A DNA stretch of 64,000 nt from Rubritalea profundi (GTDB taxonomy: Bacteria > Verrucomicrobiota > Verrucomicrobiia > Verrucomicrobiales > Akkermansiaceae), in assembly GCF_002954445.1 (NCBI RefSeq), contig NZ_MQWA01000001.1, positions 442,221 to 506,220 on the forward strand, read 5' to 3'. Under the pieces are notes generated by a model, which saw only the letters and a list, made by a program, of their open reading frames with translations, made no database searches and had not been told where the DNA came from. The position numbers were made by a program, and so were the translations under genes. Positions 60,778 to 64,000 of this stretch are shown here, piece after piece. How positions within the stretch are numbered: the stretch's first letter is position 1; the number at the start of each line of letters is the position of its first letter.

Positions 60778-60943
60778 AACACCTCCCCCACTCAAACAAC
60801 GTTTAAAATAAAACCCTAACTCACACAACTTAAGACACCTCTAACACAGTCAAAACTGGCCACCGACTTTCCCCTTGCTAGAGCCATTGACTAATTGCTA
60901 CACCACTCCATTCGTTTGCTTACTTAGCTTACGCCTCCTCCCT

Positions 60944-60982
60944 ATGTTTACTTTCCTCCACACCGCCGACATCCACCTGTAT
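60944..60982 (+). pseudogene. relic of an SbcD/Mre11-type exonuclease N-terminus
   Basis: ATG... MFTFLHTADIHL typical start of SbcD/YhaO-like phosphoesterases, truncated after 12 codons. Confidence 0.5.
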
Positions 60983-61013
60983 TTGTCCCTCCCTACATTC
61001 TAACGTTGAATCA

Positions 61014-61100
61014 TGACTCGGACTGAACTCGATAAGGTAAGCACACGTGTCGGTGGGATGATCCATCTAACCGACATGCTCACGCAGATCACTCGCGCCC
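61014..61100 (+). pseudogene. truncated duplicate of the 59473 gene
   Basis: MTRTELDKVSTRVGGMIHLTDMLTQITRA versus MTRSELDKVSAGVGGMIHLVDMLTQITRA. Confidence 0.85.
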
Positions 61101-61280
61101 AAATTTTTATCAACAAGTGTACTCTATCCCTTTTGATTATTAACATTTTCTAACTTTCAGCTCGTAACGTATTTCAAGCCCTGTTATCTCATCTGCTAAG
61201 ATGATTATTGTCATTCACAAGCACCTCTTCATAGATTTCACTCCCAGCTCCATGTGACTTAAGTTGCACGCCCTCCCTAG

Positions 61281-62189
61281 ATGACCACCCCGACACCTCG
61301 TAGACTAATCAGTAAAATTACGAATTTTACAATTTGCAGAATACTACTGCTTATTTTTTTCGTGTCTTTATCCGTCAATGCATATGGCGCAGACCTCAAA
61401 ATGATCGAAGGCTGCAGAGCTATTGATGCTGACTGGTCAGACGGAGACAGTTTCCCTGTAGAGACTCCTAACAAGGAAAAATTTACTGTCCGCCTCTATG
61501 GAGCTGACACCTTGGAGTCCACTGTAACTAACACAACTGACGCTCGCCGCCTGAGAGCTCAGAGGAGGTATTTTGGTATTACCAAAGCCGATGGTTCATC
61601 CCAAGCTTCTATCAAACTTTCTAAGCAGCTCGGTGATGAGGCAACCATACTTAGAAAACAACTCTTAGCGCAGCCCTTCACTGTCTACACTGGCTTTGCT
61701 GACGCCCGAGGAGACCGTCGCTACAAACGCTACTATGCATTCATCAAGCTCAGTGACGGCCGAGACTTAGCAAGTGTCCTTGTCGAGAAAGGCTTAGCCA
61801 GAGCCTTCGGTGTTTACAGAAAGACGTGGGACAACCGCGATGCGAAGACTTATCAGGCCTCGCTAAAAGACTTAGAAATGCTCGCGGCTAAAAAAGAGAG
61901 AGGCATATGGGCTCACACTGACTGGGACGACTTCATCTCTGCGAGAGAAAGTCAACGGGAGGAAGATCGCTTAGTATCCATGGCTCTCGACTCTAATAAA
62001 GTCATTACCGAAAGCATCAGTATCAACACGTCTTCAAGAGACGAACTGATGCAACTCCCAGGCATTGGGGAAACTACCGCGAATGCGATCATCGAAGGTC
62101 GTCCATTTAAACTGGTCACCGACATCACCAAAGTACGCGGCATCGGTCCTAAAACTCTCGAAAAACTCAAACCCTATATAACCCTCTAG
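61281..62189 (+). CDS. thermonuclease (SNase-like) with C-terminal helix-hairpin-helix domain
   Basis: FTVRLYGADTLESTV, GDRRYKRYYAFIKLSDGRDLASVLVEKGLARAFG, ERGIWAH; ComEA-like SINTSSRDELMQLPGIGETTANAIIEGRPFKLVTDITKVRGIGPKTLEKLKPYI. Confidence 0.93.
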   Translation: MTTPTPRRLISKITNFTICRILLLIFFVSLSVNAYGADLKMIEGCRAIDADWSDGDSFPVETPNKEKFTVRLYGADTLESTVTNTTDARRLRAQRRYFGITKADGSSQASIKLSKQLGDEATILRKQLLAQPFTVYTGFADARGDRRYKRYYAFIKLSDGRDLASVLVEKGLARAFGVYRKTWDNRDAKTYQASLKDLEMLAAKKERGIWAHTDWDDFISARESQREEDRLVSMALDSNKVITESISINTSSRDELMQLPGIGETTANAIIEGRPFKLVTDITKVRGIGPKTLEKLKPYITL

Positions 62190-62206
62190 CTCTAACATAC
62201 ATTCAC

Positions 62207-62992
62207 ATGAACCTACTAGAAAAACTACAATTTGGTTTCACCTACTCCACCTCGGCCGGAACCACTGCAGCTTGGATTTGGGCTATACTCATCACCCTCG
62301 TCTTTTTCTTTGGATTTGGCATGGTTTGGGGCAAACTATGGAATAAAAGCTGGAGTCTCACTGATTCGGGTATGCGCGTCACCCTCGTAGCCGTAGCTTC
62401 CATTCTTGCTGGGTACGCCACCCTCAACCTCGCCAATGTCCAAAAATTTGATCAATGGCTAGAGAATGAAAGAGCCCAACTCGTACGCTCTGTCACATCC
62501 TCCGGAAAATTCAACCGAGACGTATTTGTCGACGCTTGGGAGATCATCTCTGCCAATAGTGATCAGAAAGGACTAACCCACCCTGACGAAGGCGGCGAAG
62601 AGCTCCGACTCAACGAAAAAACAGATGCCAGCCACCTTGCTTCAGCATCAGCGAGTGAAGCCTCAGCAGTCCTCCGGAAAAAAGCCCCATTCATCTGGGG
62701 TGTCCCATTCTCACCAATGCTTCCTGAAGTCGCGGCTGCATCCACAATCGAAGCTGTAGGCCTGCCTGACAGCGAGTATCCAGCAATCGTCCTAGCAAAC
62801 AACGACTGGACTCGCACAGCGGCAACTATCCAAGCAAACCATTCCCTCGAAGCCTTTAGAAAGATCGTCGGACCTGAAATCGAATCCCTCAGAATGGGCT
62901 GCACGGGACTTATTGGCTTACTGGCCGCCCTCCTCATTTTCTTCATACCCTCCATTGCTCTTGGAGAAATTCAAGTAAATCCAAAAGCTTAA
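62207..62992 (+). CDS. hypothetical membrane protein
   Basis: 261 aa; TM segments near residues 20-40, 57-75 and 232-252; 18 nt upstream of the tubulin-like gene. Confidence 0.75.
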   Translation: MNLLEKLQFGFTYSTSAGTTAAWIWAILITLVFFFGFGMVWGKLWNKSWSLTDSGMRVTLVAVASILAGYATLNLANVQKFDQWLENERAQLVRSVTSSGKFNRDVFVDAWEIISANSDQKGLTHPDEGGEELRLNEKTDASHLASASASEASAVLRKKAPFIWGVPFSPMLPEVAAASTIEAVGLPDSEYPAIVLANNDWTRTAATIQANHSLEAFRKIVGPEIESLRMGCTGLIGLLAALLIFFIPSIALGEIQVNPKA

Positions 62993-63010
62993 CATCACTT
63001 TATCCCTAAC

Positions 63011-64000
63011 ATGAAAAATCACTTATTTATCGGTCTTGGTGGCCAAGGTGGCAGCACTCTTGCTGAACTCAAAAAAGTAATTGAGACACGGAAAAAGGAT
63101 GTCCTCCATCTTCAAAACCTCAAGAATCCAGTAGCTCACGACTTTCTGTACATAGACTCCAGCAGGAGTGAACTAAATTCTAAAAAGCTCTGGAATTATT
63201 TCGGCAAAGACTTGAGTCTTAAAACCGCAGATCTAGTACCGCTCAAGAGTTCAAGTCAGAGTTTCGATATTGATAACTTAGCACAAAGAAGAGACATAGC
63301 CCCTTGGATTGGAGACCTATCCTACATTCGGAAAATTAGCCAGGGTAAAGAAACTGGGCAGGGTGCCAATCAACAGCGCCGCTTTGGACGAATCTTATTC
63401 GCCCAAAATTCGGCTAAAATAATGAAAGGTGTCACCAATAAGGTAGACTCCATGCTCAGTAACAGTAACAGCTGCGCATTTCATATTTTCGCGTCACTCG
63501 CTGGGGGTACAGGTAGTGGCGGCATTGTAGATTTGGTAACCATGCTTCGAAATAAATATGAAAATTCGGATATCGAGGACGGATTCCCTATTTTTCTATA
63601 CCTCTTTGTCACAAGCAAAGACAGCCAACAAAAAGTTGAGTACTTTCACTTGAACCAAAACGCGGCTCTCCACGATTTAAATGCTCTGATGTGCGAGAGA
63701 ATCAATCCAACTATATTAAACACTATAGACGGTAAGGAATTTGTGGGGAAAACACCCATCAACCTAATCACACTCAGCTCCCAAGTATCTGAACACAACA
63801 AAGATGTTAGCCTTGAGAAGCAGCGTCAAATCATTGCTGAAGGAGCCTTTGAAAGAATCTACGCATACTGTAATGGAAGCCTAGACCCCAATGACCAGCG
63901 TTTTCTTACAGGTGAAGATTTACTTAAGTTGATTCCCGCTGAACCCAGAATTGCGCCATTAAGAAGCTACCGGTACTCTAGCTTCGGTATGCAACGCTGG
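63011..64000 (+). CDS. tubulin/FtsZ-superfamily-like protein (Tubulin_2-like), truncated at window end
   Basis: 330 codons open to the window end, absent from the ORF track; MKNHLFIGLGGQGGSTLAEL N-terminal Gly loop and FHIFASLAGGTGSGGIVDLV tubulin-signature-like GGTGSG. Confidence 0.85.
   Translation, partial: MKNHLFIGLGGQGGSTLAELKKVIETRKKDVLHLQNLKNPVAHDFLYIDSSRSELNSKKLWNYFGKDLSLKTADLVPLKSSSQSFDIDNLAQRRDIAPWIGDLSYIRKISQGKETGQGANQQRRFGRILFAQNSAKIMKGVTNKVDSMLSNSNSCAFHIFASLAGGTGSGGIVDLVTMLRNKYENSDIEDGFPIFLYLFVTSKDSQQKVEYFHLNQNAALHDLNALMCERINPTILNTIDGKEFVGKTPINLITLSSQVSEHNKDVSLEKQRQIIAEGAFERIYAYCNGSLDPNDQRFLTGEDLLKLIPAEPRIAPLRSYRYSSFGMQRW

Noticed and set aside
63011-64000. Calling the tubulin-like ORF ftsZ
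   Set aside because: Sequence context and N-terminus do not match canonical FtsZ; only the glycine-rich tubulin-type motifs are shared.
1-64000. CRISPR array
   Set aside because: No regularly spaced 24-40 bp repeats found; repeats present are dispersed or paired at ~865 bp.
49683-64000. Integrase gene for the putative element
   Set aside because: No ORF with tyrosine or serine recombinase motifs recognised; it may lie beyond 64000.

Overview
The window looks like a Verrucomicrobia-type chromosome segment (inferred from PSCyt/DUF1501 and sulfatase genes, a Chlamydiae/Verrucomicrobia 'small basic protein', and an eIF1/SUI1 gene). About 1-50 kb is core-like: DUF1549/DUF1553 and DUF1501 proteins, sulfatase, sugar isomerase, fused MFS/spermidine synthase, SigK/RskA/fasciclin, a RelBE-like TA pair, a MukBEF/Wadjet-like SMC operon (JetA-B-C without JetD), GDPD, FabV, EboE/EboC-like genes, Acs, LptF/G, SulP, YceD-RpmF-PlsX, transaldolase and an RND efflux operon. 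At about 50.94 kb there is a 3' tRNA-Met(CAT) fragment ending in CCA. From there to the window end the content is accessory: NERD and DUF2726 nuclease-like genes separated by ~98-bp structured direct repeats, a BRO-N antirepressor, HTH proteins, duplicated gene fragments, a vWA protein, an SNase-HhH protein, a membrane protein, and a tubulin/FtsZ-superfamily-like GTPase that runs off the right edge and is missing from the supplied ORF track. The strongest novelty candidates are the vWA / SNase-HhH / membrane / tubulin-like neighbourhood on this putative integrative element, the cassette-like nuclease genes, and the nuclease-less JetABC operon. Several decayed loci were found by reading frames and comparing regions: a SUI1 pseudogene, an LRR pseudogene, a frameshifted paralogue, an SbcD N-terminus relic and truncated duplicates. 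All family assignments are from recognition of motifs; no searches were run.
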